The translations under genes were made by a program, and so were the position numbers. Shown here in pieces: positions 1 to 12,174 of a stretch of DNA of 64,000 nt. Under the pieces are notes generated by a model. That model had not been told where the DNA came from. It made no database searches and saw only the letters and a program-made list of their open reading frames with translations. Where the stretch lies: positions 1,426,001 through 1,490,000 of the forward strand of contig CAWJJM010000012.1 in the NCBI GenBank assembly GCA_963843275.1, read 5' to 3'. How positions within the stretch are numbered: position 1 is the first letter of the stretch; each line of letters starts with the position of its first letter. Origin of the DNA: CAWJJM01 sp963843275 (GTDB lineage Bacteria; Acidobacteriota; Thermoanaerobaculia; Multivoradales; JBCCEF01).

Positions 1-1832
<1,832 letters not shown>

Positions 1833-1858
1833 TCCCGGCGCCGACCGGCGTCTCCCCA

Positions 1859-1893
1859 GGGCCCTCCGCTCCGGCGGGGGGCCCTTCGCTTTT
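1859..1893 (+). terminator. Intrinsic terminator of pnp
   Basis: Hairpin with an 11-bp stem: GGGCCCTCCGC at 1859-1869 pairs with GCGGGGGGCCC at 1874-1884 (one G-U pair) around the loop TCCG. TTCGCTTTT follows. It lies 27 bp after the pnp stop and just before the next promoter-like element. Confidence 0.8.
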
Positions 1894-1917
1894 CCGCCGC
1901 ACGGCGCCCCGAGGCTC

Positions 1918-1923
1918 TACAAT
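1918..1923 (+). promoter_or_regulatory. Probable -10 element (TACAAT), possibly for a leaderless mRNA
   Basis: TACAAT stands out in GC-rich sequence, directly after the pnp terminator and only 6 nt before the ATG of the NIF3-family gene. A transcript starting at the usual distance would begin at or next to that ATG. No convincing -35 is seen. Confidence 0.4.
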
Positions 1924-1929
1924 GGCCGC

Positions 1930-2694
1930 ATGGAGGCGATCGACCGCGACGAGCTGGTGGCCTACCTCGACGACCTGCTCGACGCCGGGCGCGGCGGCGA
2001 CTACGGGCCCAACGGGCTGCAGGTGGAGGGGCGCCGGGAGGTGCGGCGCCTGGTCACCGGCGTGTCGGCCTGTCAGGAGCTCTTCGAGCAGGCCGCTGCG
2101 GCGCACGCCGACGCGGTGCTGGTGCACCACGGGTTGTTCTGGAGCGGCATGCCCTACCCGCTGGTCGGGGTCCGCTTCCGGCGCGTCGCGGCGCTGATCG
2201 AGAACGGCCTCAACCTGATCGCCTACCACCTCCCCCTCGACCGCCACCCCGAGCTCGGCAACAACGCCCTCGGCGCCCGCGCCTTCGGCCTCACCGACCT
2301 GGTTCCGTTCGCCGAGCACGAGGGCCTGCCGATCGGCTTCCACGGCCGCTTCCCCGAGCCGCTGTCGGCCGAGGGCCTGGTGGAGCGCTGCCGCGCGGTC
2401 TACGACCAGGAGCCGCGGGTGTTCGCCGGCGGCCCCGCGCGCGTCGCCACTCTCGGCATCGTCAGCGGTGGCGCCCAGAAGGAGCTCTACGCCGCCATCG
2501 ACGCCGGCCTCGACGCCTTCGTCACCGGCGAGGTCAGCGAGTGGGTGATGAACCTGGCTCTCGAGGCCGGCGTCCACTTCCTGGCGGCCGGGCACTACGC
2601 CACCGAGCGACTCGGCGTCCGCGCCCTCGGCGAGCACCTCGCCGAGCGCTTCGGCATCGAGACGCGGTTCGTCGACGTCCCCAACCCCGTCTGA
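1930..2694 (+). CDS. NIF3/YbgI-type Nif3-like dinuclear metal centre protein
   Basis: 254-residue protein of the NIF3 (GTP cyclohydrolase I type 2-like) family. These are hexameric proteins with a two-metal centre whose substrate is still debated. Family marks seen: the N-terminal YGPNGLQVEG (N-GLQ motif), the metal-ligand block DAVLVHHGLFWSG (residues about 60-72), LIAYHLPLDRHPELGNNALG (about 95-115), and near the C-terminus VTGEVSEWV and FLAAGHYATE (metal-binding H and E). The length is normal for the short bacterial form. The ATG at 1930 is preceded closely by TACAAT and has no clear Shine-Dalgarno sequence, which fits a leaderless start. No frame change is seen. It is a single gene between the pnp terminator and the surface-protein module. 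Confidence 0.9.
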   Translation: MEAIDRDELVAYLDDLLDAGRGGDYGPNGLQVEGRREVRRLVTGVSACQELFEQAAAAHADAVLVHHGLFWSGMPYPLVGVRFRRVAALIENGLNLIAYHLPLDRHPELGNNALGARAFGLTDLVPFAEHEGLPIGFHGRFPEPLSAEGLVERCRAVYDQEPRVFAGGPARVATLGIVSGGAQKELYAAIDAGLDAFVTGEVSEWVMNLALEAGVHFLAAGHYATERLGVRALGEHLAERFGIETRFVDVPNPV

Positions 2695-2696
2695 CC

Positions 2697-2712
2697 GCCG
2701 GCGTTCGCCGGC
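2697..2712 (+). terminator. Possible terminator hairpin after the NIF3-family gene
   Basis: Perfect inverted repeat GCCGGCG-TT-CGCCGGC starting 3 bp after the stop codon. There is no T-run, so it may act as a Rho-dependent or weak terminator, or not at all. Confidence 0.35.
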
Positions 2713-2878
2713 CGCGCCGCGGCCACCACCACGGCGGGCCGCTCAGAACCCGGCGATCGCCCGCCAGGACCTCCCGGAGATTCACTGCAGCCCCGGCGAC
2801 GGCGGGCGACGGAGTGACCCCGGCCGGGTGCGTGGAGGGCTGCGGCCACCGCGGCTTCCTTCTCCACTCGTCGACAGG

Positions 2879-2884
2879 TACAAT
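2879..2884 (+). promoter_or_regulatory. Probable -10 element (TACAAT) of surface protein gene 1
   Basis: TACAAT in GC-rich context 79 bp upstream of the start codon at 2963, giving a leader of about 70 nt. The same hexamer precedes the paralogous surface gene at 12477. The -35 is not clear. The 268-bp spacer 2695-2962 shows no gene. Confidence 0.4.
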
Positions 2885-2962
2885 TCGCAGAGTTTCAGAA
2901 CAACCTCGCTGTCGGGTACCTCGGGACGAGGTGCGCGGCCGCCTTCCGGGGAGCCGACCGAG

Positions 2963-5900
2963 ATGACCCTTCGCCCACCCTTCGGCGCCGCTACGTTGAC
3001 CGCCGTTCTGCTCGCGACCGCCCTCGCCCCTTCTCCGGCGGCGGCGCAGCAGGACGCTTCCTCGGCCGCCTCCTCCGACGACGTGGTGGCGGTGTCGGCG
3101 CCGGCGACGCAGGACTTCTCGACGCTGGGGACGTTCACGCTGCCGGCGGGCGGGTCGGTGACGTTGGAGTTCGACGCCACGGTCGACGGGACGATCCCGG
3201 CCGGGGTGAGCGCGGTCGCCAACCAGGGATCGGTCGACGCCGACCAGCTGCTGTCGGCGCTTCCCACCGACGACCCGACGACCGGCACGGCGGACGACGC
3301 CACGGTGACGCTGCTGCTGGTCGAGGCGGAGCTCGGCATCACCAAGAGCGACGGCAGCGCGACCGAGATCCCGGGCACTCCGGTGACCTACTCGATCACG
3401 GTGAGCAACGCCGGGCCGTTCGGGGTGCTCGACGCGCCGGTCGGCGACACCTTCCCGGGGGCGCTTTCGGGGTGTTCGTGGAGCTGCGGCGGGACGGGTC
3501 ACTGCGACGCCACGAGCGGGTCGGGGGACATCTCGACGACGGTGGATCTGGAGGCGGGCCAGTCGGTGACCTTCCTGGCGACGTGTGACATCGACCCGTC
3601 GGCCAGCGGCACGCTGTCGAACACGGCGACGGTCTCGGCGCCGGCCGGCGTGAGCGATCCCGGGCAACACGGCCGAACAGCGCCACCGACGACGACACCC
3701 TCGAGCCGCAGGGAGACCTGTCGGTCACCAAGACCACCAACACCTCGCCGGTGGTGCCGGGCAACGCGATCCAGTACGAGATCGTGGTCGCCAACTCCGG
3801 CCCCTCGGCGGCGACGGGTGTGGACGTCGACGACACGCTGCCTGCGGAGGTGACCGGGGCCAGCTGGAGCTGCTCGGGCGCCGGCGGCGCGAGCTGTCCG
3901 AACGCTTCGGGGATGGGCGACCTCGCGGAGACGGTGGACCTGCCGCCGGGCGGCAGCCTGACGTACACGGTGGACGGCACCCTCGACTCCGGCGTGACGG
4001 GCAGCGTCAGCAACACGGCGAGCCTCACCGTGCCGGCCGGCTTCACCGACACCAACCTCGGCAACGAGAGCGACACGGTGATGGACACGGTGAATCCGCA
4101 GGGCGACGTGGCGGTCGCCAAGACGACGCTGACCAGCCCGGTGGTGCCGGGCGCCAACGTGCAGTGGCAGATCGTGGTGAGCAACCCGGGTCCGAGCGAC
4201 GCCCTCGGCGCCACGGTCGTCGACACCTTCCCGGGAGCGGTCAGCAACGTCACCTGGACCTGCTCGGCCAGCGCCGGCTCCGCGTGCAACGCCATGGGCA
4301 CCGGCGACATCGACGAGACGGTCGACGTCGCCGCCGGCGGCAACGTCACCTTCACGGTGACGGCGCTGGTCGACCCGGCGGCCACCGGCAGCCTGCTCAA
4401 CACCGCCGTCGTCACCCCGCCGGCCGGTTTCGCCGACGGCTCGACGGGCAACGACAGCTCGACGGCCTCGGACGTGCTGGCCCCGAGCGGGGACGTGTCG
4501 ATCACCAAGAGCCTGCTGACCGACCCGGTGATCGCCGGAAACTCGGTCGCCTACCAGATCGTGGTCACCAATCCCGGCCCGAGCACCTTGGTCGGCGCCA
4601 CGGTGCAGGACAACTTCTCCTCCAAGCTCTCCAACGCGAGCTGGACCTGCACGGCGAGCGCCGGCTCGACCTGCACCGCCTCCGGCATGGGCGACATCCT
4701 CGACCTGGTGACCCTGCTGCCCGGCGGCACCGCCACCTACGCGGTGACGGCGGACGTCGACGGCGACGCCATCGGCAGCCTGGCCAACCAGGCGACGGTG
4801 AGCGTGCCGGCCGGATTCACCGACGGGAACCTGGCCGACAACAGCGGTCTGGTCGTGAGCCCGATCATCGCCCAGGTCGACCTGGTGGTGACCAAGACGG
4901 TGTCGCCCCAGGGCCCGGTGCTGCTGGGGAGCGTGGTGACCTGGACGATCGTGGTGACCAACCAGGGACCGAGCGACGCGCTCGGGGTGACGGTCGGGGA
5001 CGTCTTCCCGGCCGGTGTGACCGGGGTCTCGTGGACGTGCGTGGCCGACCCCGGGGCGACCTGCACCGCGGGGCCGGTCAACGGCGACATCGACGACATG
5101 GTCGACCTGCCGGCGGGGACCAGCGTCACCTACACGGCGACCGGCAACGCGCCCCAGGACCCGGGGCCGCTGGTCAACACGGCCTCGGCGACGCCGGGTG
5201 CCCAGGCCGTCGACCCGACGCCGGAGGACGCCACCGCCGAGGCGATCGTCTCGGTCGGTTCGATCCTGGAGATCCCGGCGCTCGGTCCGGCCGGCCTCGC
5301 GCTGCTCGGGCTGCTGCTGGCCGGCCTCGGGCTGTGGCTTCTGCGCCGGCGGCGCGCCGCTGCGGCGCTCGTGGTGCTCCTGCTGCTCGCCGGCGCCGCC
5401 GGCCGCGCCAGGCGCAGACCATCGACACCTTCGCCGTCGACCAGGCGCTCACCGCCGACCCGCCGGGCTCGCCGCCGCCGATGACCTCGACGGCCGACCT
5501 CGCCTCGGCGACGCTCCTCGGCGACGAGCGCGACCTCGCGATGCGCCGGATCAGCGGCACCGGCACCGTCGAGGCCGAGGTCACCGGGGGCGTCCTGACC
5601 TTCGACGCCGACACCGGGACCCGCGGCGAGGCGGTGCTCACCTGGGACGGCAACGACTCCGACGCGGCGACGCTGGACCCGGTCGGGCTGGGCGGCGGCA
5701 ACCTCACCTCGTTCGGCGTCAACAGCGGCCTCGTGATCACGGTCAACCAGGCCGACGCCGCCGGGCTCGAGCTGATCCTGCGTCTCTACACCGACGGCTC
5801 GAACTGGTCGCAGACCGGGCGCGTGCTGACCACCGCCATCGGCTCGCCGACCCCGGTGGTCTTCCCCTTCGCCGACCTCGTGCCGGTCGCCGGCGCCGGC

Positions 5901-8900
5901 GCCGACCCGACGAACGTCGGCGCCATCGTGCTGGTGGTGCGCGGCACCGACGTCTCGGCGGAGCTCGACGACTTCGTGACCGCGACGCCGGTGCTCGCGG
6001 TGTCGAAGGTCGACCTCGACCCGAACACCGACACCGAGCTCGGCTCGACCCAGGTGCCGGCCGGCGGCACGATCCGCTACCGGGTGACGATCACCAACAC
6101 CGGCGGCGACGCGACGACGGTGGACGTCAACGACGTCGTCGACAGCCACACGACGCTGGTGGCCAACACGCTGAGCTCGACCCCGGTGGCGGTGGACGAC
6201 ACCTACTCCTGGTACGGCAACGTGACGCTGACCGTCGATGGCCTGGGGCTGCCGGGTCTGCTGGCCAACGACGCCGACCCGGACGGCGACACCTTCACCA
6301 TCACCAGCTTCGACGCGGTCAGCGCCCAGGGCGGCGCGGTGTCGTCGGTCGGCGCCTCCGACGGCACCTTCACCTACGACCCGCCGGCCGGCTTCACCGG
6401 CGTCGACAGCTTCACCTACACGATCGAGGACGACGACGGCAACGCCTCGACGGCGACGGTGACGGTGCTGCTCGAGTCGACGGTGTGGTTCGTCGACAGC
6501 GACCGCTGTGACTCCGGCTCTTTGCCCTGCGGCACCGGGACCCAGGCCGACCCCTTCGGCTCGCTGATCCAGGCTCAGACGGCCTCCGGCCCGGGCGACG
6601 TGATTCGCCTGCGCAAGGGGGCGAACGACCTGTCGAACCACGTCGACGGCATCGTTCTCAAGGCGAACCAGCAGCTGATCGGCGAGGGCGTCGACCTGGT
6701 GCTCGGCGGTACCCCCATCGAGGGCCTCGGACCGGCGGACGGCAACCTCGACCCCAACCCCGCCAACCGGCCGTCGCTGACCAACGTCTCGGTCGGCGGC
6801 GAGGGGATCACGCTGGCCGACAACGTCACGATCCTCGGCCTCAACGTGGTGTCGACCATGGACTCCGCGGTCTACGGCACCGGCGTCGACGCGGTGACCG
6901 TGAACTACGCCTCGATCGTCGACAGCGGCGGCGCGGCGATCGAGATCAGCAACTCGACCAACCTCGACCTCACCTTCACCGGCGCTCGACTCACTGAATT
7001 CGCTCGAGGACGCGCTGCTGCTCGACACCGTCACCGGCAGCCTCACCGTCAGCGGCACCACCCAGCTCGACGACCCGGTCGGCGCGGGCATCCGCATCGT
7101 CAGCTCGCCGGGCTTCACCGCCAGCTTCGCGGCGGTGAACGTCACCGACGCCGGCGACGCCGGCGCCGCCGACGCGGTCCACCTGGACAGCGATGCCGGC
7201 GCCAGCTTCACCTTCGGCACCCTCACCCTGGACAGCGAGAACGGCGACGGCTTCTACGCCCACAGCGCGGGCACGGTGACCCACCCGACCTCCGGCAACA
7301 CGATCAACGCGGTCGGCGGCGCCGCGGTGGACATCGAGTCGACCACCGGCAACGCCGGCGGCAGCCCGGGCTGGAGCTTCGACAGCCTGACCTCCGACGG
7401 CAGCCCGGACGTCGGCGTGCGGCTCGTCTCTCTCGCCGAGGACTTCTCCGTCGGCTCCGGCGGCACCACGGTGACCGACGCCGACTTCACCGGCATCCTG
7501 GTGCAGCACAGCGGCGGCAGCATCGCCTACGACTTCGGCGACACCAGCGTCACCGACATCAGCATCGGCTCCGGCGCTACGGCCGGACGGAATCGACCTG
7601 TCCAACGGAAACTCGGCGGCCACCTTCACCTTCGACAGTCTCGACGTGGTCACCGACGACGGCTTCGGCCTCAAGGCGTCGAGCTCGGGGACGATCACCA
7701 TCGGCGGCACGAGCGGCAACCAGATCGTCGCCACCGGCGGTGCCGCCATCGACGCCGTCAACACCGCCATCGGCGGCAGCGGCTGGATCTTCGACACCCT
7801 CTCCTCGTCCGGCAGCACGGGCACGGGCGTCAACCTGCTGTTCCTGACCGGCACGGTCACCGGTAAAGCGGGGACCATCACCGGGTCCGCCGGCACGGCG
7901 TTCAACGTCAGCGGCGGCGCGCCGACGGTGACCTACAGCGGCAGCGTGACCCAGAACTTGGCGCAGCGGGTGGTCGACATCCAGAACACTACCGGCGGCT
8001 CGGTGACCTTCGACACCGGCACCGTCACCGGCGGCGCCTCCTCCCTCGGCGTGCGCATCGACAACGCCAACGGCAACGCCTCCTTCGCTCGACCTCGAAC
8101 CTCGGCACCTCCGGCGCGCGCATGACCAACCAGGCGCTCACCCTGTCCGGCGGCTCGACCGGCACCTTCAGCTTCGCCGACACCCAGATCTTCACCACCG
8201 GCGCACTGGGCATCGGCGTGAGCAACGGTGGCACCGTGCAGTTCACCGGGGCCGGCAACCGGGTGGACGCGGTCAACGCCGTCGCCTTGACCTTCAACGG
8301 CGGCACCACCATCGGGGCCGCCGGCGCCACCTTCGAGCGCATCGACGCTAGCGGCGGGACGAACGGCATCGTGCTCGCCTCGACCGGCAGCACGGGCGCC
8401 TTCACGGTGACGGGCGACGGCTCGACGACCGCCGGCGTCCTCGACCGCGACAGCTCGGGGGGCACGATCACCGGGACCAGCGACGACGCCGTCTCGCTGA
8501 CCGACGCCTTCGGCGTCACGCTGCGCCAGATGCACATCACGACCTGCGGCAACAGCGGCGCCGGCGACGACTGCATCGACGTCTCCGGCGGCAACGGGAT
8601 CACCCTGTCGGCGGTGCAGGTGGAGAACGCCACCGGCACCGGCGTCAACGAGGACTTCGGCAACGGCCTCCGCCTGACCGACGTCACCGGCACGAGCCGC
8701 ATCGACAACGACAGCCTGTTCACCAACTTCCCGACTGCGTCGACCCACGCCGTGCGAATGCGCAACACCGACACCAACGGCAACCTGGTCCTCGACGACA
8801 GCGGCTTCACCGCGCAGGGGGCGACGAACAGCGCCACCTACGTGACGGTGCAGTCGTTCGGATCCTCGGACATCCACTTCACGGTTACCAACGACGGCCA

Positions 8901-9843
8901 GTTCACCGGCCTGCGCGGCGACGCCATCCTCAGCGCCGCGGGCGAGGGGCCGGGCGCGACCGGAACGGTCACCACCCTGATCGAGGGCTCCGACTTCCTC
9001 AATGCCGCCACCAACGGCTCGGGGGCGATCGCGATGACCGTGTCGCAGAGCGGCGCGACGCAGAGCTTCACGGTCCAGAACAACGTCTTCCAGAACCTCT
9101 CGACCACCCTCGCCGCACCCGTCGGCATCATCACCGCCAACTGCGCCAACGGCGGCGGCACGCTCAGCGGCTCGATCCTGAGCAACACGATCGACCCGAA
9201 CAGCGGCACCCGCCGCGGCATCCAGATCGTCGGCCAGACGACCTCGGCGGCGAGCATCGTCGGCTCGGTGAACGTGACCATCGAAGACAACGACATCGAC
9301 AGGATTCCCGACTCCTTCGCCATCCTGACCGACGTCGACGACGGCATCGGGACCTCGACGATCAACATCACCGGCAACCGGATCGGACAGAAGGCCGGGT
9401 CGGAGGGTCAGATCGGCGACGAGTTCGACGGCGCCCTTCTGATGCGGGTCCGCGGCACCCCGGTGGCCACCGTCAACACCACCGTCTCGAACAACACGAT
9501 CCGGGCGAACGTCCCGATGGGTGGCCGGATCATGTACATCGACGCGCGGGACTCCCGCACGGCGAACTTCGACATCCTCGGCAACACCATCCGCAACGAC
9601 GGCGCCGGGGCCCCGGACCCCGAGTTCTACGACCGGGTGCTTGGCGCTGCCAACGTCGTCTGCATGAACCTCAAGAACAACAACGCGATCGGCGACAGCG
9701 GGACGGCCGGCTCCGGTGACTTCGACCTCAACGAGGGTTCGGGGACGGTGACGGTCGAGGGCCTTGCCACGGTCGCGACCGACAACCAGGGGACCTTCGC
9801 GATCGAAGCCGGAATCAGCAACAGCGCGAATTGCATCCCGTAG
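2963..9843 (+). CDS. Giant secreted DUF11 / internal IPTL-like segment / Ig-like / beta-helix protein 1 (frameshifted)
   Basis: A chain of about 2,290 residues read through six frames, with changes near 3665, 5405, 6990, 7585 and 8092. ATG at 2963 begins a signal peptide (residues 1-28, ending SPAAA). Then come about five DUF11 repeats of about 120 residues (3330-5240, motif QIVVSNPGPSDALGATVVD). An IPTL-CTERM-like segment follows at 5269-5355: EIPALGP, a hydrophobic helix, then RRRR. A second hydrophobic stretch (about 5356-5400) comes immediately after. Next are a domain of unknown type (5410-5990), a short DUF11-like stretch, a cadherin/tandem-95-like Ig domain (about 6185-6475), WFVDSDRCDSG and a right-handed beta-helix of many short Asn/Gly/Thr-rich rungs up to the stop. 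No catalytic motif is seen. A role as a cell-surface or secreted adhesin or matrix protein is inferred. It is the paralogue of the protein at 12609-18518. Confidence 0.8.
3330..5240 (+). repeat. Five tandem DUF11 repeats within surface protein 1
   Basis: Successive units of about 370 bp begin near 3330, 3715, 4105, 4495 and 4870. Each encodes a beta-sandwich with the order (V/I)TK - VxPGxxVxYxIVVxNxGPS - VxDxFP - W(T/S)C - G(D/N)ID - GSLxNTAxVxxPAGFTD. The conserved paired cysteines (W-C near mid-repeat and C a few residues later) suggest one disulfide per unit. Divergence between units shows these are old repeats rather than assembly stutter. Confidence 0.75.
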
Positions 9844-9934
9844 CCTGGACGGCAACGCGGCAACCCGCTCGCCCTGACCGTCGACTGCTTCGCCTACGCC
9901 GGCGCCGCCAACCTGGTCCACCCGGCACCTCCCG

Positions 9935-10937
9935 CCCTGCGATATCGTCCGTCCCCGGGAGGACCGACCGATGCCCGAAGCCGACGATCGCCAGCCCGCC
10001 CGCGGCTACCGGCCCGAGGTGCCGCAGCGCAGCGGGCCCTTCTTCCTCAAGGGGTCGAACGAGCTCGACTGGGGGATGAAGAACCGCCTGGCGAGCATCT
10101 TCGACCCGCGCTCGGGGCGCACGGTGATGCTCGCCTTCGACCACGGCTACTTCCAGGGGCCGACCTCCGGCCTCGAGCGCCTCGACCTCGACATCGCGCC
10201 GCTCACCCGCTGGGCCGACACGGTGATGTGCACCCGGGGCGCCCTGCGTACCTCGATCCCGCCGACCTTCCGCGGCGGCGTCGTGCTGCGTGCCAGCGGC
10301 GGCCCGTCGATCCTCGCCGACGACCTCTCGAACGAGGAGATCGCGCTGTCGATGGAGGAGGCGGTGCGGCTCAACGCCGCGGCGGTCGCCGTGCAGGTGT
10401 TCATCGGCGGCAAGAGCGAGAAACAGACGGTGCACAACATGACCCGGCTCGTCGACGCCGGCAACCGCCACGGCATCGCCACCCTGGCGGTGACGGCGGT
10501 CGGCCGCGAGCTGACCCGCGACGCCCGCTACATGCGGCTGGCCACGCGCATCTGCGCCGAGCTCGGCGCCACCTACGTCAAGACCTACTACGTCGAGGAC
10601 GGCTTCGAAACGGTGACCGCCGCCTGTCCGGTGCCGATCGTCATCGCCGGCGGCAAGAAGCTGCCCGAGCCCGAGGCCCTGCGCCTGGCCCACCGCGCCG
10701 TCGCGGCGGGCGCTGCCGGCGTCGACATGGGGCGCAACATCTTCCAGTCCGACGACCCGCCGGCGATGATCCAGGCGGTCCGCGCCGTCGTCCACGACGG
10801 CGAGACGCCCGAGCGCGCCTACGAGCTCTTCCGGGAGCTGGCCGCGCACCCGGCGGCGACCGCCGGAACCTGAGCCGGGAGGGCGCGATGGAGGACCGCT
10901 GGAGCGACGCCGACGCCGCCCGCGCCGTCGAGCGCTG
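9935..10937 (+). repeat. Direct repeat copy 1 (partner 18688-19692)
   Basis: About 1.0 kb almost identical to 18688-19692. It starts at CCCTGCGATATCGTCC upstream of the aldolase gene, covers the whole gene, and ends inside the first 50 bp of the next gene at GTCGAGCGCTG. The encoded aldolases differ at only about five residues. Similarity drops abruptly at both borders. Confidence 0.9.
9971..10873 (+). CDS. LsrF/DeoC-LacD-type class I aldolase, copy 1
   Basis: 300-residue protein closest to LsrF, the thiolase/aldolase that handles 3-hydroxy-5-phosphonooxypentane-2,4-dione in autoinducer-2 breakdown. It is a TIM-barrel, Schiff-base class I enzyme. Strong family marks: LKGSNELDWGM, VMLAFDHGYFQGPTSGLERL (His about 58), MCTRGALR, ASGGPSILADDLSNEEIALS, YVKTYYVEDGFE (Schiff-base Lys about 204), CPVPIVIAGGKKLPE, and AGVDMGRNIFQSD. 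The ribosome site GGGAGGA lies 8 bp before the ATG. No lsrK, lsrR or transporter genes are nearby and the neighbour is a sugar aldolase/dehydrogenase, so the true substrate may be another phospho-ketose. Nearly identical to the gene at 18726. It is intact, but its downstream partner is only a stub. Confidence 0.85.
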   Translation: MPEADDRQPARGYRPEVPQRSGPFFLKGSNELDWGMKNRLASIFDPRSGRTVMLAFDHGYFQGPTSGLERLDLDIAPLTRWADTVMCTRGALRTSIPPTFRGGVVLRASGGPSILADDLSNEEIALSMEEAVRLNAAAVAVQVFIGGKSEKQTVHNMTRLVDAGNRHGIATLAVTAVGRELTRDARYMRLATRICAELGATYVKTYYVEDGFETVTAACPVPIVIAGGKKLPEPEALRLAHRAVAAGAAGVDMGRNIFQSDDPPAMIQAVRAVVHDGETPERAYELFRELAAHPAATAGT

Positions 10938-10947
10938 CGTGCCCTGA
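10888..10947 (+). pseudogene. Truncated 5' stub of the class II aldolase/dehydrogenase gene
   Basis: After a GGGAGG ribosome site the ATG at 10888 gives MEDRWSDADAARAVERC, identical to the start of the full gene at 19643 for about 50 bp. It then runs into unrelated sequence and a stop. This marks the right-hand end of the duplicated block; a short inverted-repeat element begins 2 bp later. Confidence 0.85.
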
Positions 10948-10948
10948 G

Positions 10949-11189
10949 GGTGCCGGGCATGGCAATTGGCAGTTCCGCCGGTGGTCGGTGCCGGGCATGG
11001 CAATTGGCAGTTCCGCCGGGCGACCGTGCCGCCCCGCCGACCGCGCCCGACGAGGGAGTTGGCGTTGAGCTGTGGCGCTTGACGGCTGCAGGTCGCTCCG
11101 ATCGCATGCCTGCCTGTCGGCCCGAGGTCGGCGGAAGCGAATGGTGGAACTCCCAACTGCCATGCCCGGCAACTGCCATGCCCGGCACC
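10949..11189. repeat. Small inverted-repeat element at the duplication border (MITE/REP-like)
   Basis: Two 33-bp direct copies beginning GGTGCCGGGCATGGCA lie at 10949-10981 and 10987-11019, separated by 5 bp. The region 11143-11189 holds two shortened copies of the same word in reverse orientation, ending TGCCATGCCCGGCACC. The bases between (11020-11142) carry no convincing gene. A short element with subterminal repeats at both ends suggests a non-autonomous mobile or REP-type repeat. It sits exactly where the duplicated gene breaks off. Confidence 0.6.
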
Positions 11190-11216
11190 AACCTCCCCCC
11201 CAACCTCCCCCGGCGG

Positions 11217-11904
11217 TCAGGCGCTGCGCGACCGCCGGGCGGACCGCCGCGCCACCATCTTGTCGATGTAGGCCGCGGCGTCGGGGGTCTTGCAGCCGGT
11301 CGCGCCGTGGTCGACCTCGACGCGTCCGATCGCGGCCGCGACCGCCTTCGCCTCGGCCGTCAACTCCGGGCGCCAGCCGCCGAGGGAGATCAGCGCCATG
11401 TTCATGGCGTGGCGGACGCGGTTCGGGGCGGCGTGGATGCGGTCCCGGATGGCCGCGAGGAGGGGGCGGAAGGCATCGTCGTCCTCCTCCGGGTCGGCCG
11501 CCAGCACGGCCACCACCGTCCACCCGGCGGCGGCGACCCACTCGCCGCCGGTGTCGCGCCAGCGGGATGCCAGCGCCGCGGCGTCCGGCGTCCGCGCCAC
11601 GAGCTCCGACAGGGCGTCGGTGAGGACGTGGTCGGCAAGGTCGGCCGCCCAGGCCTCGAGCCGTTCCGCGGACATCGCCGCGGGATCCGCCACGCGGGTG
11701 GCCAGCACCCGCGCATCGTGGTTGCCGCTCTTCCACAGCCCGTCCGCCAGCTCCGCGTCGCGTCCGATCCGCTTGACGAGCTTGTCGAGGTCGGCGTAGC
11801 TCACTCCGAAGAGTGGACCCGCGACGCCGTGCCGCCCGTAGACCTTCGCGGTTCTGCGCCGTCCCCCGCTCCTCCAACTCCGCCAACGCCTCTGCGAGCT
11901 CCAT
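11217..11904 (-). CDS. AlkD-type DNA alkylation repair protein (one frameshift)
   Basis: HEAT-like-repeat DNA glycosylase family (DNA_alkylation, AlkC/AlkD), about 228 residues as expected. The start is taken at 11904 (MELAEALAELEERGTAQNR). The family block continues as KVYGRHGVAGPLFGVSYADL only after removing one extra base near 11853. The rest is clean: KRIGRDAELADGLWKSGNHDARVLA, RWRDTGGEWVAAAGW, and IHAAPNRVRHAMNMALISLGG. The last is the conserved C-terminal block with the Asn-Met-Ala helix. It ends AAYIDKMVARR. A second, broken copy of this C-terminus lies at 12175-12290 on the same strand. Repair of alkylated bases is inferred from family. Confidence 0.82.
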
Positions 11905-12028
11905 CGTCGGCCCTCCGAAGGTGAGCCCCGATCCTAACTGTAGCTGCTCCATGGTGGTCACCTGGGTGGCGTTGGGAAGCTGTGGTTGCTTCACGACCAC
12001 GGACCCCCGGAGGCCACCCAGGTGAAGC

Positions 12029-12170
12029 TTCATCCACCTGGACATCAAGAAGCTCGGCCGGATCGACGGCGTCGGTCACCGCATCCACGGCGATCGCAGG
12101 ACCCGAGCCCGGGGCGTCGGCTGCGAGTTTGACCACGTCGCCGTCGACGACTGCAGCCGCCTGGCTTCTC
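12029..12170 (+). mobile_element. IS481-family transposase fragment (middle part)
   Basis: Plus-strand reading IHLDIKKLGRIDGVGHRI, then GVGCEFDHVAVDDCSRLAS, matches the beginning of the DDE integrase core of IS481-family transposases (H-D-KKLGRI and VAVDD-SRLA blocks). Neither the N-terminal helix-turn-helix nor the rest of the catalytic core is present. Just upstream a 13-bp inverted repeat (GTCACCTGGGTGG at 11957 and its complement at 12014) may belong to the same scar. Remnant only. Confidence 0.7.
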
Positions 12171-12174
12171 TCCC

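Noticed and set aside
5130..7226. Long minus-strand frame opposite surface protein 1
   Set aside because: Low-complexity Arg/Val/Gly/Asp composition antisense to a clear domain protein; no start context.
9971..10873. Naming both aldolases lsrF with an autoinducer-2 role
   Set aside because: The family match is strong, but no lsr partner genes are present and the context is sugar aldolase/dehydrogenase, so no symbol was assigned.
10949..11019. CRISPR leader/repeat from two 33-bp copies
   Set aside because: Only two copies, 5 bp apart, with inverted partners nearby. No spacer-length gaps.
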